Assembly (NCBI GenBank): GCA_902763085.1
Contig: CACWQW010000016.1
Span: 1 to 58,720 of the forward strand
Length of the DNA stretch: 58,720 nt
Source of the DNA: Dongibacter bovis
GTDB taxonomy: Bacteria; Bacillota; Negativicutes; Selenomonadales; Selenomonadaceae
Direction of reading: 5' to 3'
Part shown: positions 18,419 through 27,689 of the stretch, in pieces
Position numbering within the stretch: the stretch's first letter is position 1
How the letters are laid out: each line of letters begins with the position of its first letter
Position numbers and translations under genes: made by a program
The notes under the pieces: model-generated
The model's database searches: none
What the model saw: only the letters and a program-made list of their open reading frames with translations
What the model was told of the DNA's origin: nothing

Positions 18419-19731
18419 AACACGTCATCATCATCGGCGCGGGGCTCGCGGGCTCCGAGGCCGCCTGGCAGGCGGCGGAGCACGGCGCGGAGGTCACGCT
18501 CTACGAGATGCGCCCGAAGCGGCAGACGCCCGCGCACAAGACGGGCGGCTTCGCTGAGCTCGTCTGCAGCAACTCCCTGCGCGGCGCCGGCCTTGAGAAC
18601 GCCGTCGGCGTGCTCAAGGAGGAGATGCGCCGCCTCGGATCGCTCGTCATGGAGGCGGCGGACGCGCGGCGCGTGCCCGCGGGCGGCGCACTCGCCGTGG
18701 ACCGCCACGGCTTCAGTGACTACATCACGGAGAAGATCGAGGCGCATCCGCGCATCGAGGTCGTGCGCGCAGAGGTCAAAGAGATTCCGCTCGCAGACGA
18801 TGCCGTGACCATCGTCGCGAGCGGGCCGCTTACAGACGGCGCGCTCGCAGAGGACATCGCGCGCCGCACGGGCGGCAGCTCGTTCTATTTCTACGACGCC
18901 GCCGCGCCCATCGTGAGCCTCGAGTCCGTCGACATGACGAAGGCATACCGCGCCTCCCGCTACGGGAAGGGCGAGGCCGCCTACATCAACTGCCCGATGA
19001 CGGAGGAGGAGTACCGCGCGTTCTACGCGGCGCTCGTGACGGCGGAGAAGGCGGAGACGCACGACTTCGAGAAAGAGGTCTTCTTCGAGGGCTGCATGCC
19101 CGTCGAGGTCATGGCGGCGCGCGGGGAGGACACGCTGCTCTACGGGCCGCTCAAGCCCGTGGGGCTCGAGCACCCCGTGACGGGCGTGCGCCCGTTCGCC
19201 GTCGTGCAGCTGCGCCAGGACAACGCGGCGGGGACGCTCTACAACATCGTGGGCTTCCAGACGCATCTCAAGTGGCCGGAGCAGCGCCGCGTCTTCGGCA
19301 TGATCCCGGGCCTCGAGCACGCGGAGTTCCTGCGCTACGGCGTCATGCACCGCAACACGTTCCTCAACGCGCCGCGCTGCCTGCTGCCGACGTACCAGCT
19401 GCGCGGCGAGGAGCGTCTGTTCTTCGCGGGGCAGATGACGGGCGTCGAGGGCTACGTCGAGTCGGCGTCCTCGGGCCTCGTCGCCGGGTTGAACGCAGCG
19501 CGGCTCGCGCGCGGCGAGGCGCCGCTCGTCTTCCCGGAGGAGACGTGCCACGGCGCGCTCGCACACTACATCACGACGGGCGATGCGGAGCACTTCCAGC
19601 CGATGAACGTGAACTTCGGCCTGCTGCCGCCGCTCGCCATGCGGATTCGGAAGAAACGGGAGAAGAAGCAGCGCCTCGCAGAGCGGGCGCTCGCTGCCAT
19701 CGAAGCGTTCCGCGCAGAATTGAAGGAGTAG
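18415..19731 (+). CDS. trmFO: Methylenetetrahydrofolate-tRNA-(uracil-5-)-methyltransferase
   Basis: TrmFO uses FAD and methylene-tetrahydrofolate to make ribothymidine 54 in the tRNA T-loop. Of 438 residues, the N terminus carries the FAD site ([16 protein letters not shown]); [10 protein letters not shown] and the FEGCMPVEV cysteine match the catalytic region, and a second FAD contact lies in [17 protein letters not shown] overlap with topA. Only three bases separate its stop from hslV, where Bacillus has codV/xerC in between. Confidence 0.96.
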   Translation: MKHVIIIGAGLAGSEAAWQAAEHGAEVTLYEMRPKRQTPAHKTGGFAELVCSNSLRGAGLENAVGVLKEEMRRLGSLVMEAADARRVPAGGALAVDRHGFSDYITEKIEAHPRIEVVRAEVKEIPLADDAVTIVASGPLTDGALAEDIARRTGGSSFYFYDAAAPIVSLESVDMTKAYRASRYGKGEAAYINCPMTEEEYRAFYAALVTAEKAETHDFEKEVFFEGCMPVEVMAARGEDTLLYGPLKPVGLEHPVTGVRPFAVVQLRQDNAAGTLYNIVGFQTHLKWPEQRRVFGMIPGLEHAEFLRYGVMHRNTFLNAPRCLLPTYQLRGEERLFFAGQMTGVEGYVESASSGLVAGLNAARLARGEAPLVFPEETCHGALAHYITTGDAEHFQPMNVNFGLLPPLAMRIRKKREKKQRLAERALAAIEAFRAELKE

Positions 19732-19734
19732 ATC

Positions 19735-20277
19735 ATGGATACGCAATTTCATGCGACCACCATCGTCGCCGTGCGCAAGGGCGGTAAGACCGCCATCGCC
19801 GGCGACGGGCAGGTCACGTTCGGGGAACATACCATCATGAAAGCGAACGCGCGCAAGGTGCGCACGCTCTACCACGACCAGATCCTCGCGGGCTTCGCGG
19901 GCTCGGTGGCGGACGCCTTCACGCTCTTCGAGAAATTCGAGGGCAAGCTCGAGGCGTATAACGGCAACCTGCAGCGCGCAGCCGTCGAGCTCGCGAAGGA
20001 ATGGCGCACCGACCGCGTGCTCCGCAAGCTCGAGGCGCTGCTGCTCGTCGCTGACCGCCAGCAGCTCCTCATGCTCTCTGGCAACGGCGAGGTCATCGAG
20101 CCGGACGGCGACGTCGCCGCCATCGGCAGCGGCGGCTTCTACGCGCTCGCCGCGGCGCGCGCGATGGTCGCACACACCGACATGGAGGCGAAGGACATCG
20201 CGCACGAGGCGCTCTCCATCGCCGCTGACATCTGCGTCTACACGAATCACAATATCAAGGTGGAGGAGCTGAGCTAA
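19735..20277 (+). CDS. hslV: ATP-dependent protease subunit HslV (ClpQ)
   Basis: The proteolytic subunit of the HslUV two-ring protease. 180 residues; a short propeptide ends at FHA, exposing the catalytic threonine of TTIVAV. The proteasome-like core motifs GDGQVTFG and [17 protein letters not shown] are intact. It overlaps the hslU ATG by one base (TAATG). Confidence 0.97.
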   Translation: MDTQFHATTIVAVRKGGKTAIAGDGQVTFGEHTIMKANARKVRTLYHDQILAGFAGSVADAFTLFEKFEGKLEAYNGNLQRAAVELAKEWRTDRVLRKLEALLLVADRQQLLMLSGNGEVIEPDGDVAAIGSGGFYALAAARAMVAHTDMEAKDIAHEALSIAADICVYTNHNIKVEELS

Positions 20278-21674
20278 TGGAACAGATCGGCATGAACGAG
20301 CAGACGCCGCGTCAGATCGTGGAGGAGCTCGACAAATACATCATCGGTCAGGACGAAGCGAAGCGCTCCGTCGCCATCGCCCTGCGCAACCGCTGGCGCA
20401 GCCGCCAGCTCACGGGCCCCATGCAGGACGAGGTCATCCCGAAGAACATCCTCATGATCGGCTCGACGGGCGTCGGCAAGACGGAGATCGCCCGCCGCCT
20501 CGCGAAGCTCGTCAAGGCGCCGTTCATCAAGGTCGAGGCGACGAAGTTCACGGAGGTCGGCTACGTCGGCCGCGACGTCGAATCCATCGTGCGCGACCTC
20601 GTCGAGACCGCCGTGCGCATGGTGCGGCAGGAGCGCATGGAGTCCGTGCAGGAAAAGGCGCGTGAGCTCGCAGAGGAGCGCATCCTCGACGTCTTCGTGC
20701 CGCAGCCGAAGAAATCGCAGAACCCGCTCGGCCGTCTCTTCGGCAATGCCGAGGGGGGCGAGGACGAGGAGAAGGAAGACGAGAAGCCGAAGTACCAGGC
20801 GGGCCGCGAATGGGTGCGCAAGCGTCTCAAAAGCGGCGAGCTCGAGAAGGAGCTCATCGAGATCGACGTTGAGGAGTCGAGCCGTCCGATGGTCGGCATG
20901 TTCGCGGGCTCGAGCCTCGAGGGCATGGGCGACAACCTCCAGGACATGCTCGGCAATTTCATGCCCAAGAGCCACCGCAAGCGCAAGGTCAGCGTCGAGC
21001 AGGCGCGTAAGATCTTCACGCAGGAAGAGGCGGGCAAGCTCATCGACATGGATGAGGTCGCCGAGACGGCCGTCAAGGCGGCGGAGCGCAGCGGCATCGT
21101 CTTCCTCGACGAGATCGACAAGGTCGCCGTGCACGGCAACTCCTCCGGCAATGACGTCTCGCGCGAGGGCGTGCAGCGCGACATCCTGCCCATCGTCGAG
21201 GGCTCACAGGTCTCGACGAAGTACGGCCCGGTCAAGACGGATCACGTGCTCTTTATCGCGGCGGGCGCCTTCCACATGGCGAAGCCCTCCGACCTCATCC
21301 CCGAGCTGCAGGGGCGATTCCCCATCCGCGTCGAGCTCAAGAGCCTGCGCAAGGAGGACTTCGAGCGCATCCTCGCCGAGCCGCAGAACGCGCTCCTCAA
21401 GCAGTACGAGGCGCTGCTCGCGACGGAGGGCGTCGAGCTCGAGTTCCGCCCGGACGCCATCAGCCGCATCGCCCAGCTCGCGTGCGACGTGAACGAGCAG
21501 TCGGAGGACATCGGCGCGCGGCGCCTGCACACGCTGCTCGAGAAGCTGCTCGAAGACGTCTCGTTCGAGGCGCCGGAGCTCACGGAGAAGCACGTCGTCA
21601 TCGACGAGGCCTACGTCGATGCGAAGCTCCACGATATCGTGAAGAACAGGGACCTCTCGCAGTTCATCCTCTGA
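20277..21674 (+). CDS. hslU: ATP-dependent protease ATPase subunit HslU (ClpY)
   Basis: The AAA+ unfoldase that feeds HslV. 465 residues; N-terminal [20 protein letters not shown], Walker [10 protein letters not shown] and Walker [10 protein letters not shown] are visible. An inserted I-domain spans about 115-245 (charged, with [17 protein letters not shown] acidic stretches), and the C-terminal tail that docks into HslV ends DLSQFIL. A terminator closes the operon at 21695. Confidence 0.97.
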   Translation: MEQIGMNEQTPRQIVEELDKYIIGQDEAKRSVAIALRNRWRSRQLTGPMQDEVIPKNILMIGSTGVGKTEIARRLAKLVKAPFIKVEATKFTEVGYVGRDVESIVRDLVETAVRMVRQERMESVQEKARELAEERILDVFVPQPKKSQNPLGRLFGNAEGGEDEEKEDEKPKYQAGREWVRKRLKSGELEKELIEIDVEESSRPMVGMFAGSSLEGMGDNLQDMLGNFMPKSHRKRKVSVEQARKIFTQEEAGKLIDMDEVAETAVKAAERSGIVFLDEIDKVAVHGNSSGNDVSREGVQRDILPIVEGSQVSTKYGPVKTDHVLFIAAGAFHMAKPSDLIPELQGRFPIRVELKSLRKEDFERILAEPQNALLKQYEALLATEGVELEFRPDAISRIAQLACDVNEQSEDIGARRLHTLLEKLLEDVSFEAPELTEKHVVIDEAYVDAKLHDIVKNRDLSQFIL

Positions 21675-21694
21675 GGCGAGGGGGAGACCTCCAA

Positions 21695-21725
21695 GGGCGC
21701 CGGCAGGAAAACCGGCGCCTTTTTG
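21695..21725 (+). terminator. Terminator of the dprA-hslU operon
   Basis: GGCGCCGG-N8-CCGGCGCC followed by TTTTT. Confidence 0.92.
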
Positions 21726-21774
21726 CGCGCGTCAGGTGGTCTCTATCGTGAACCTTGGAAATTGTAACAATATC

Positions 21775-21803
21775 TAGGAATTTTTGGAAAAGTGTGGTAG
21801 AAT
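21775..21803 (+). promoter_or_regulatory. Probable promoter of codY
   Basis: TAGAAT at 21798-21803 with a weak TAGGAA at 21775-21780 (17-base spacer). A CodY-box-like sequence covers the spacer. An 11-bp palindrome, ATTGT-A-ACAAT (21761-21771), lies just upstream. Confidence 0.5.
21779..21793 (+). promoter_or_regulatory. CodY box candidate in the codY promoter
   Basis: AATTTTTGGAAAAGT matches the known CodY consensus AATTTTCWGAAAATT at 12 of 15 positions and lies between the -35 and -10 of codY, a place where binding would repress. The consensus comes from Bacillus, Lactococcus and Staphylococcus; whether this CodY reads the same box is inferred from its conserved reading head. Confidence 0.55.
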
Positions 21804-21889
21804 AGCTACAAAAGATATAAAGATATTTTTATTATCGTGCCCGGCGGGCGTCCACACACCGCCGCCGGACGGGGGAGAGGGAATCTTTT

Positions 21890-22729
21890 ATGGCTACACT
21901 ACTGGAAAAAACGAGGAAGATCAATCGGCTGCTGCAGCGCTCCGTCAGCGTCGAATACGACGGCATCGCCCGCGTGCTCAGCAACGTGCTCGACGCGAAC
22001 GTCTACATCACGGACACCGCGGGGAAGATCTACGGCTACGCGTTCATCGACGACTTCGAGTGCGACCTCATGGTGGACAAGGTCATCAATCGCGGTGAGT
22101 TCCCACGCTCGTACGTCAACTGGCTCCGCCGCATCGACGAGACGACGCCGAATCTCCACTCCAAGACGGGGATGTGCGCTTACGACGAGAGCACGGCGTG
22201 CATGTTCAACGGCAAGAACACGACGATCGTGCCGATCTACAGCAACGGCGAGCGCAAGGGAACGCTCATCGTCGCGAAGTACGACGACGAGTTCGACGAC
22301 GACGACCTCGTGCTCGTCGAGTACGGCGCGACCGTCGTCGGCATGGAGATCCTGCGCGACGAGAACCTCAAGATCCAGGCGATCGAGCGCAAGAAGACCG
22401 CCGTGCAGATCGCCATCAACACGCTCTCGTACTCCGAGCAGGTCGCCGCGAAGGGCATCCTCAAGAAACTGGAGGAGAACGACAAGGACGGCAAGCTCGA
22501 GGGCAACCTCATCGCCTCGACGGTCGCGAAGGAAATGCAGATCACGCGCTCCGTCATCGTCAACGCGCTGCGGAAATTCGAGTCCGCCGGCGTCATCGAG
22601 TCGAAGTCCCTCGGCATGAAGGGGACGTACATCAAGGTGAAGAACGAATACCTCATCGATGAGGTCAAGAAGATCGACGCGAAACCCCTGCCGAAGGAAG
22701 AAAAGCGCGTGCACCACACGAGAATTTGA
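21890..22729 (+). CDS. codY: GTP- and branched-chain-amino-acid-sensing regulator CodY
   Basis: CodY represses stationary-phase, amino-acid and motility genes while GTP and isoleucine/leucine/valine are plentiful. 279 residues: a GAF ligand domain (about 1-155, with RKINRLLQR at its start), a linker helix with ERKKTAVQIAINTLSYSE, and a C-terminal winged helix. The recognition segment is ASTVAKEMQITRSVIVNALR, followed by the GMKGTYIKV wing. ATG 21890 has a GAGAGGG site. It sits between hslU and flgB, as in Bacillus, with its own terminator at 22743. Confidence 0.96.
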   Translation: MATLLEKTRKINRLLQRSVSVEYDGIARVLSNVLDANVYITDTAGKIYGYAFIDDFECDLMVDKVINRGEFPRSYVNWLRRIDETTPNLHSKTGMCAYDESTACMFNGKNTTIVPIYSNGERKGTLIVAKYDDEFDDDDLVLVEYGATVVGMEILRDENLKIQAIERKKTAVQIAINTLSYSEQVAAKGILKKLEENDKDGKLEGNLIASTVAKEMQITRSVIVNALRKFESAGVIESKSLGMKGTYIKVKNEYLIDEVKKIDAKPLPKEEKRVHHTRI

Positions 22730-22742
22730 GCGCCTGTTTCAG

Positions 22743-22788
22743 AGGATATGTGAGACTTTCCGAGCGAAGCCACGCATATCCTTTTTTT
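22743..22788 (+). terminator. Terminator of codY
   Basis: AGGATATG pairs with CATATCCT across a 24-base loop, followed by a seven-T run. Confidence 0.85.
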
Positions 22789-22851
22789 CTGTCTGAGGGG
22801 GAGAGATTCCTAGGACCTTTTTCGTTCCTTCCCTAAAATCAAAGACAGGAC

Positions 22852-22880
22852 TTCTAAAATCGCGAAAAAAGTGATAGAAT
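22852..22880 (+). promoter_or_regulatory. Probable promoter of the flagellar operon (flgB)
   Basis: TTCTAA (22852-22857), 17 bases, TAGAAT (22875-22880): a sigma-70-type -10 with a weak -35, the usual look of an activated or regulated promoter. Two copies of CTAAAATC, at 22833-22840 and 22854-22861, lie 21 bases apart, the second over the -35. No other good promoter lies between the codY terminator and flgB. Confidence 0.5.
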
Positions 22881-22938
22881 TTGAAGGAATCCATATAAGT
22901 GCAGCGAAAAATAAACATGTAGGGGAGGCGGTAAACAC

Positions 22939-23358
22939 ATGCTGGAACAGATCATGAACAGCCCGAACTTCAATTACCTCGGCCGGGGCCTCGCGGCAGC
23001 GAACCTGCGCCAAGAGGTGATTTCCAATAATATCGCGAACGTCAATACGCCGAACTTCAAGAAGAGCGACGTCGTCTTCGAGAGCCTTCTCGCCAAGGAA
23101 CTCGGCATGGACGATGGCAAGGCCCTGCCGCTCGTGCGCACGCACGACCGGCATCTGCCCGTCGCGCCCACAGGCGGCGCGCAGGCGACGATCGCCGAGG
23201 ACGACACGACGACGATGCGCGTCGACAACAACAACGTCGACATCGACATCGAGATGGCGAGCCTCGCCAAGAACCAGCTGTACTACAACGCGATGGCGAC
23301 GCAGCTCGGCGGCTATGTCTCGAAGCTGCGCAACGTCATCACGAGCGGTCAGTCGTGA
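22939..23358 (+). CDS. flgB: Flagellar basal-body rod protein FlgB
   Basis: A proximal rod subunit exported by the flagellar type III system. 139 residues; the rod/hook N-terminal signature LRQEVISNNIANVNTPNFKK is seen near residue 23, and a C-terminal helix (MASLAKNQLYYNAMATQLGG) packs in the rod. First gene of the flagellar locus; GGGGAGG ribosome site before ATG. Confidence 0.96.
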   Translation: MLEQIMNSPNFNYLGRGLAAANLRQEVISNNIANVNTPNFKKSDVVFESLLAKELGMDDGKALPLVRTHDRHLPVAPTGGAQATIAEDDTTTMRVDNNNVDIDIEMASLAKNQLYYNAMATQLGGYVSKLRNVITSGQS

Positions 23359-23402
23359 TGAGACGGAAACGAGACGGATTGGATAGGGAATGAGGGGTAG
23401 CA

Positions 23403-23846
23403 ATGGGAATGTTTCTCGGGATCGACGCGGCGGCTTCCGGCCTTACGGCGGAACGCCTGCGCATGGATGTGATTTCCAATAATATCGCCAATGCAAACAC
23501 GACGCGCACGGCGGAGGGCGGTGCCTATCACCGCCGCTACGTCGTCTTCGAGCCTCGCGAGACTGGAAACGGTTTCTCGAGCTTCCTGAAGAAGTCCATG
23601 GACAAGCTCGAGGCGGGCGACGGCGTGCGCGCCGTCGGCATCGAGGCGGACAATACCCAGGGCCCGCTCGTCTACGACCCGGGCAATCCCGACGCGAACG
23701 CGCAGGGCTATGTGGAGCGCCCGAATGTCAACATCGTCTCGGAGATGGTGGACATGATCACGGCGTCGCGCGCCTATGAGGCGAACACGACGACGATCAA
23801 CGCGGCGAAGAGCATGGTGACGAAGGCACTCGAGATCGGCAAGTAA
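23403..23846 (+). CDS. flgC: Flagellar basal-body rod protein FlgC
   Basis: A proximal rod subunit next to FlgB. 147 residues; N-terminal rod signature RMDVISNNIANANTTRT, and the C-terminal family motif MVDMITASRAYEANTTTINA, shared by rod, hook and filament-cap axial proteins. It follows flgB by 44 bases. Confidence 0.96.
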   Translation: MGMFLGIDAAASGLTAERLRMDVISNNIANANTTRTAEGGAYHRRYVVFEPRETGNGFSSFLKKSMDKLEAGDGVRAVGIEADNTQGPLVYDPGNPDANAQGYVERPNVNIVSEMVDMITASRAYEANTTTINAAKSMVTKALEIGK

Positions 23847-23864
23847 AAGTGAGGTGGAAGCAGG

Positions 23865-24176
23865 ATGCAGGTTGAGGCACTAGCGATGACGCCCGTGCGC
23901 CCCGTGCAGATGAGCGCGGAGAGCCATTTGGGAGAGACGCAGCCAGCGGAGGAGACGAAGGGATTCGCGGACTATCTGAAGGATGCGCTCCAGGAGACGA
24001 ACCGGCTGCAGCTCGATTCGGATCGGTGGAATGCGGCGCTCGCCGCCGGACAGGTTGACGACGTCTCGCAGGTCGTTATCGCCTCGCAGAAAGCGGACAT
24101 CGCGCTGCAGCTCACGCTTCAGATCCGGAACCGGGCGGTCTCCGCCTATCAGGAGATCATGCGCATGCAGGTATAA
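23865..24176 (+). CDS. fliE: Flagellar hook-basal body protein FliE
   Basis: FliE joins the MS ring to the rod and is the first export substrate. 103 residues; the conserved C-terminal helices fit (FADYLKDALQETNRLQ, and VIASQKADIALQLTLQIRNR ending in SAYQEIMRMQV). It follows flgC by 18 bases. Confidence 0.94.
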   Translation: MQVEALAMTPVRPVQMSAESHLGETQPAEETKGFADYLKDALQETNRLQLDSDRWNAALAAGQVDDVSQVVIASQKADIALQLTLQIRNRAVSAYQEIMRMQV

Positions 24177-24259
24177 AGGGGGCATGGCCGCGCGCCGCGG
24201 CGCTCACCCAGCAGACCTCAGCATGACCACACCGACAGAAGCGCGAAGGGATTGAGAAC

Positions 24260-25867
24260 ATGGCAGACAAAGCAGAAAAAGCAGATTGGAAACAGCGATA
24301 TCTGCAGCTTTGGCATAAATATAGCAAGAAGCAGCGCTACATCATGATCGGCTCCGTGCTCGCCGTACTGATCGCCGTCATCGGCATCAGCGTCTGGTAC
24401 GGCAGCAAGCCCGACATGGTGCCGCTCTTTACGAATATGGAGACGAAGGACGCCGGCGAGGTGGCGGCGAAGCTCAAGGAGCAGAAAGTCGAGTACCAGG
24501 TCCAGGACGGGCAGAAGGGCACGACGATCCTCGTGCCTTCCAATAAGGTGCACGAGGCGCGCCTGAACCTCGCGACGGAGGGATTGCCGCGCGGGCAGAA
24601 GGGCTTCGAGATCTTCGACGACAACAAGCTCGGCGTCACGGAGTTCCAGAACAAGGTCAACTACCTGCAGGCGCTGCAGGGCGAGCTCGTGCGCACGATC
24701 GAACAGATCGACGCCGTGCAGAAGGCGCGCGTGCACATCGTGCTGCCGGAGGACAGCCTCTACAAGAAGAACGAGAAGCCGGCGACAGCGTCCATCATGC
24801 TCATGCTCAAGCCGAACCAGCAGCTCTCCAAGAAGGAGATCAAGGGCATCGTCAACCTCGCGGCGCACAGCGTGCAGGGACTCACACCGGAGAACATCAC
24901 GATCGTCGATGAGACGGGCAAGATCTTAAACGACCCCGATGAGCTCGACGAGAAGAGTGTGGGCGCCAAGACGCTCACGCAGCTCGAGATGACGAAGAAG
25001 GTCCAGGATGATATCCAGAAGAACGTGCAGACGCTGCTTGACCAGACGCTCGGTACAGGGCGTGCCGTCGCGCGCGTGAGCGTCGAGCTCGACTTCGACG
25101 ACAAGCAGACGGATAAGCAGACGTTCACGCCGGTCGTCGACGACTCCGGCATCATCCGCAGCCAGCAGGACTCCAACGAGACGTACAACGGGACGTCGAC
25201 GCAGCCGGGCGGCGCCGCGGGCGTGCAGTCGAACGTGCCGGGCTACGTCGCGCAGAACGGCAACTCCAACGCGCAGTACGAGAAGAAGGAGTCGACGAAG
25301 AACTACGAGATCAACGAGGAGAAGCAGAAGATCGTCGCCTCGCCGGGCTCGATCCGTCGGCTCAACGTCGCCGTGCTCGTCAATGACGACGTGAACGCGA
25401 CGCAGCAGGACAGCATCCTGCGCAGCGTCTCCTCCGCTGCGGGCATCAACCAGGACCGCGGTGACACGGTCAGCGTCGAGGCGCTGCCCTTCAGCACGGA
25501 GGCGCGCGATAAGCAGGCGGCAGAGGAGCAGGCAGAGAAGGACCGGCAGGACCGCATCTTCTACGCGGAGGTCGCCGGCGCCCTGCTCCTGCTCGCGCTC
25601 ATCGTGGGAGGCATCATGATGTATCGCCGCAAGAAGCAGCAGGAACGCGAGGCTGCAGAGCTTGCCGAGCGCGAGGCCGAGGAGGAGCGTCAGCGCCTCG
25701 CCGAGGAGCGCGCAGCGGCTGTCGCTGCCGGTGAGGTTGATGAAGATGAACTCTCCGAGGAGGAGCAGCGCCAGCTCACGGAGAAACAGCAGCTGCAGGA
25801 GCTCATCGACCAGAAGCCTGCCGAGGTCGCAATGCTCATCAAGACTTGGCTTTCGGAGGATGAATAA
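24260..25867 (+). CDS. fliF: Flagellar M-ring protein FliF
   Basis: FliF forms the inner-membrane MS ring. 535 residues: a first membrane helix near 30-50 (IMIGSVLAVLIAVIGIS), the periplasmic secretion-ring-like domains, a low-complexity Asn/Gln/Thr loop about 290-345, and a second helix near 440-460 (VAGALLLLALIVGGIMMY). A charged Glu/Arg cytoplasmic tail ends in the FliG-binding stretch KPAEVAMLIKTWLSEDE. One base separates it from fliG. Confidence 0.97.
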   Translation: MADKAEKADWKQRYLQLWHKYSKKQRYIMIGSVLAVLIAVIGISVWYGSKPDMVPLFTNMETKDAGEVAAKLKEQKVEYQVQDGQKGTTILVPSNKVHEARLNLATEGLPRGQKGFEIFDDNKLGVTEFQNKVNYLQALQGELVRTIEQIDAVQKARVHIVLPEDSLYKKNEKPATASIMLMLKPNQQLSKKEIKGIVNLAAHSVQGLTPENITIVDETGKILNDPDELDEKSVGAKTLTQLEMTKKVQDDIQKNVQTLLDQTLGTGRAVARVSVELDFDDKQTDKQTFTPVVDDSGIIRSQQDSNETYNGTSTQPGGAAGVQSNVPGYVAQNGNSNAQYEKKESTKNYEINEEKQKIVASPGSIRRLNVAVLVNDDVNATQQDSILRSVSSAAGINQDRGDTVSVEALPFSTEARDKQAAEEQAEKDRQDRIFYAEVAGALLLLALIVGGIMMYRRKKQQEREAAELAEREAEEERQRLAEERAAAVAAGEVDEDELSEEEQRQLTEKQQLQELIDQKPAEVAMLIKTWLSEDE

Positions 25868-26902
25868 ATGGCAACGGATATGTACGGCATGAGCAGCGAA
25901 GAAGGAGAACTCACGAACCAGGAAAAAGCGGCGATCCTCTTTATCGCGCTCGGTCCGGAGTACTCCGCCAAGCTCTTCAAGCATATGGATGACGACGAGA
26001 TCGAGCGCGTGACGCTCGAGATCGCGAACCACAAGCAGGTCAGCGCCGAGCAGAAGGCTGCCGTCATCAGCGAGTTCTACCAGATGGCGATGGCGAAGGA
26101 CTACATCTCGACAGGCGGCCTCGAGTATGCGCAGAACGTCCTCGAAAAGGCGCTCGGCGCGGAAAAGGCGATGGATATCATCAACCGTCTCACGACGAGC
26201 CTGCAGGTGCGTCCGTTCGACTTCCTGCGGAAGACCGACCCGTCGCAGCTCATGAACTTTATCCAGAACGAGCACCCGCAGACGATCGCGCTCATCATGG
26301 CGTACCTTGAGCCGGACCAGGCGGCGACGGTACTCTCGTCGCTGCCGCCGGATCAGCAGGCAGATGTCGCGAAGCGCATCGCGGTCATGGACCGCACGTC
26401 GCCGGACGTCATCCGCGAGGTCGAGCGCGTGCTCGAGCGCAAGCTCTCGACGCTCGTCACGCAGGACTTCACGTCGGCGGGCGGCGTCAAGTCGATCGTC
26501 GAGGTCCTCAACCGCGTCGACCGCACGACGGAGAAATCCATCATCGAGAACCTCGAGGTCGACAACCCGGAGCTCGCCGAGGACATCAAGCGCCTCATGT
26601 TCGTGTTCGAGGATATCGTCATGCTCGACGACCGCTCGCTGCAGCTCGTGCTGCGTCAGGTCGATACGAAAGACCTCTCGCTCGCGCTCAAGGCGACGCC
26701 GAAAGAGGTCGCCGACAAGGTCTACAAGAACATGTCCTCGCGTGCCGCCGACATGCTCAAAGAAGAGATCGAGTTCATGGGCCCGGTCAAGATCCGCGAC
26801 GTCGAAGAGGCACAGCAGAAGGTTGTCAATGTCATCCGCACGATGGAGGACAAGGGCGAAATTGTCATTTCCCGCGGCAAGGGGGACGAGATGATTGTCT
26901 AA
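25868..26902 (+). CDS. fliG: Flagellar motor switch protein FliG
   Basis: The switch ring subunit that contacts the stator and generates torque. 344 residues in three domains: N-terminal FliF-binding (KAAILFIALGPEYSAKLFKH), middle with the EHPQT motif (FIQNEHPQTIALIMAYL), and C-terminal torque domain with its charged helix (FEDIVMLDDRSLQLVLRQVD). The 3' end overlaps fliH by eight bases. Confidence 0.97.
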   Translation: MATDMYGMSSEEGELTNQEKAAILFIALGPEYSAKLFKHMDDDEIERVTLEIANHKQVSAEQKAAVISEFYQMAMAKDYISTGGLEYAQNVLEKALGAEKAMDIINRLTTSLQVRPFDFLRKTDPSQLMNFIQNEHPQTIALIMAYLEPDQAATVLSSLPPDQQADVAKRIAVMDRTSPDVIREVERVLERKLSTLVTQDFTSAGGVKSIVEVLNRVDRTTEKSIIENLEVDNPELAEDIKRLMFVFEDIVMLDDRSLQLVLRQVDTKDLSLALKATPKEVADKVYKNMSSRAADMLKEEIEFMGPVKIRDVEEAQQKVVNVIRTMEDKGEIVISRGKGDEMIV

Positions 26903-27689
26903 GGTGATCAAGGCCGCTGCGTGGCGCGAGCGCCCCATGGTCATCCGCGCGCCCGAGCCGCCGAAAACCGTGACAGAGGAGATCGCGGCGGAGGGCGGAC
27001 TCGACGAGGAAGCGCAGAAGAACATGCTCGCGGAGATCGCCGCCAAGGAGCAGCACGCGGACGAACTCCTGCAAAATGCGCGCACGGAGAGCGAAGTCCT
27101 GAAGCAGGAAGCGCAGAATGAGCGCGACCGTCTGCTCGAGGAGACGCGCCAGGAGTGCGAGGCGCTCAAGGCACAGGCGCGCGAGGAAGGTCACAAGGAA
27201 GGCTATGCCGCAGGCGAGGCGGCGGGCCGCCAGCAGGCAGAAGCCGACATGGCGGAGCGCATCCAGGCGGCGAACACGCAGGCGGAAAAGACGCTGCGCG
27301 ACGCCAAAGACGCGACAGCGGACTATCTGGCGCAGGCGGAGGACGACGTCACGCGCATCGCCCTCGCCGTCGTCGAGAAGATCCTGCCGCAGCATTTCAT
27401 CGACGTGCCGCAGGTCATCCTGCCTCTCGTAGAGAAAGCGCTCGAGAAGGTCAAGGACCAGAAGGAGATCGCCATCCACGTCGCACCCGCCGTCTACGAC
27501 CTCGTGCTCATGGCGCGCGACGAGTTCCGCAGCCGTCTGCAGGGGGCAGGCGCCGACCTTACGATCGTCTCGGACGAGAGCCTCTCGCCGGGCGACTGCG
27601 TGATCGAGACGCCGAACGGCAGCGTGGACGCGCGCCTGCAGACGCAGATCGAGCTCATCCGTCAGGCAATACAGGAAGTGAAGGCATGA
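26895..27689 (+). CDS. fliH: Flagellar assembly protein FliH
   Basis: FliH is the peripheral stalk/negative regulator of the export ATPase FliI. 264 residues from a TTG start overlapping fliG. A long charged coiled coil occupies about 40-150 and contains the family's glycine-every-fourth helix repeat (GHKEGYAAGEAAGR). The C-terminal domain (ALAVVEKILPQHF, and SPGDCVIETPNGSVDARLQTQ) is the FliH/YscL/V-ATPase E-like fold. The stop overlaps fliI (ATGA). Confidence 0.93.
   Translation: MSKVIKAAAWRERPMVIRAPEPPKTVTEEIAAEGGLDEEAQKNMLAEIAAKEQHADELLQNARTESEVLKQEAQNERDRLLEETRQECEALKAQAREEGHKEGYAAGEAAGRQQAEADMAERIQAANTQAEKTLRDAKDATADYLAQAEDDVTRIALAVVEKILPQHFIDVPQVILPLVEKALEKVKDQKEIAIHVAPAVYDLVLMARDEFRSRLQGAGADLTIVSDESLSPGDCVIETPNGSVDARLQTQIELIRQAIQEVKA

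Noticed and set aside
22854..22880. Sigma-28-type promoter before flgB (TAAA...GTGATAGA)
   Set aside because: Spacing is short and the -10 matches poorly; a sigma-70-type reading (TTCTAA-N17-TAGAAT) fits at least as well.
22876..22890. CodY box over the flgB promoter (AATTTGAAGGAATCC)
   Set aside because: Only about 9 of 15 positions match the consensus, close to what A/T-rich leader DNA gives by chance.
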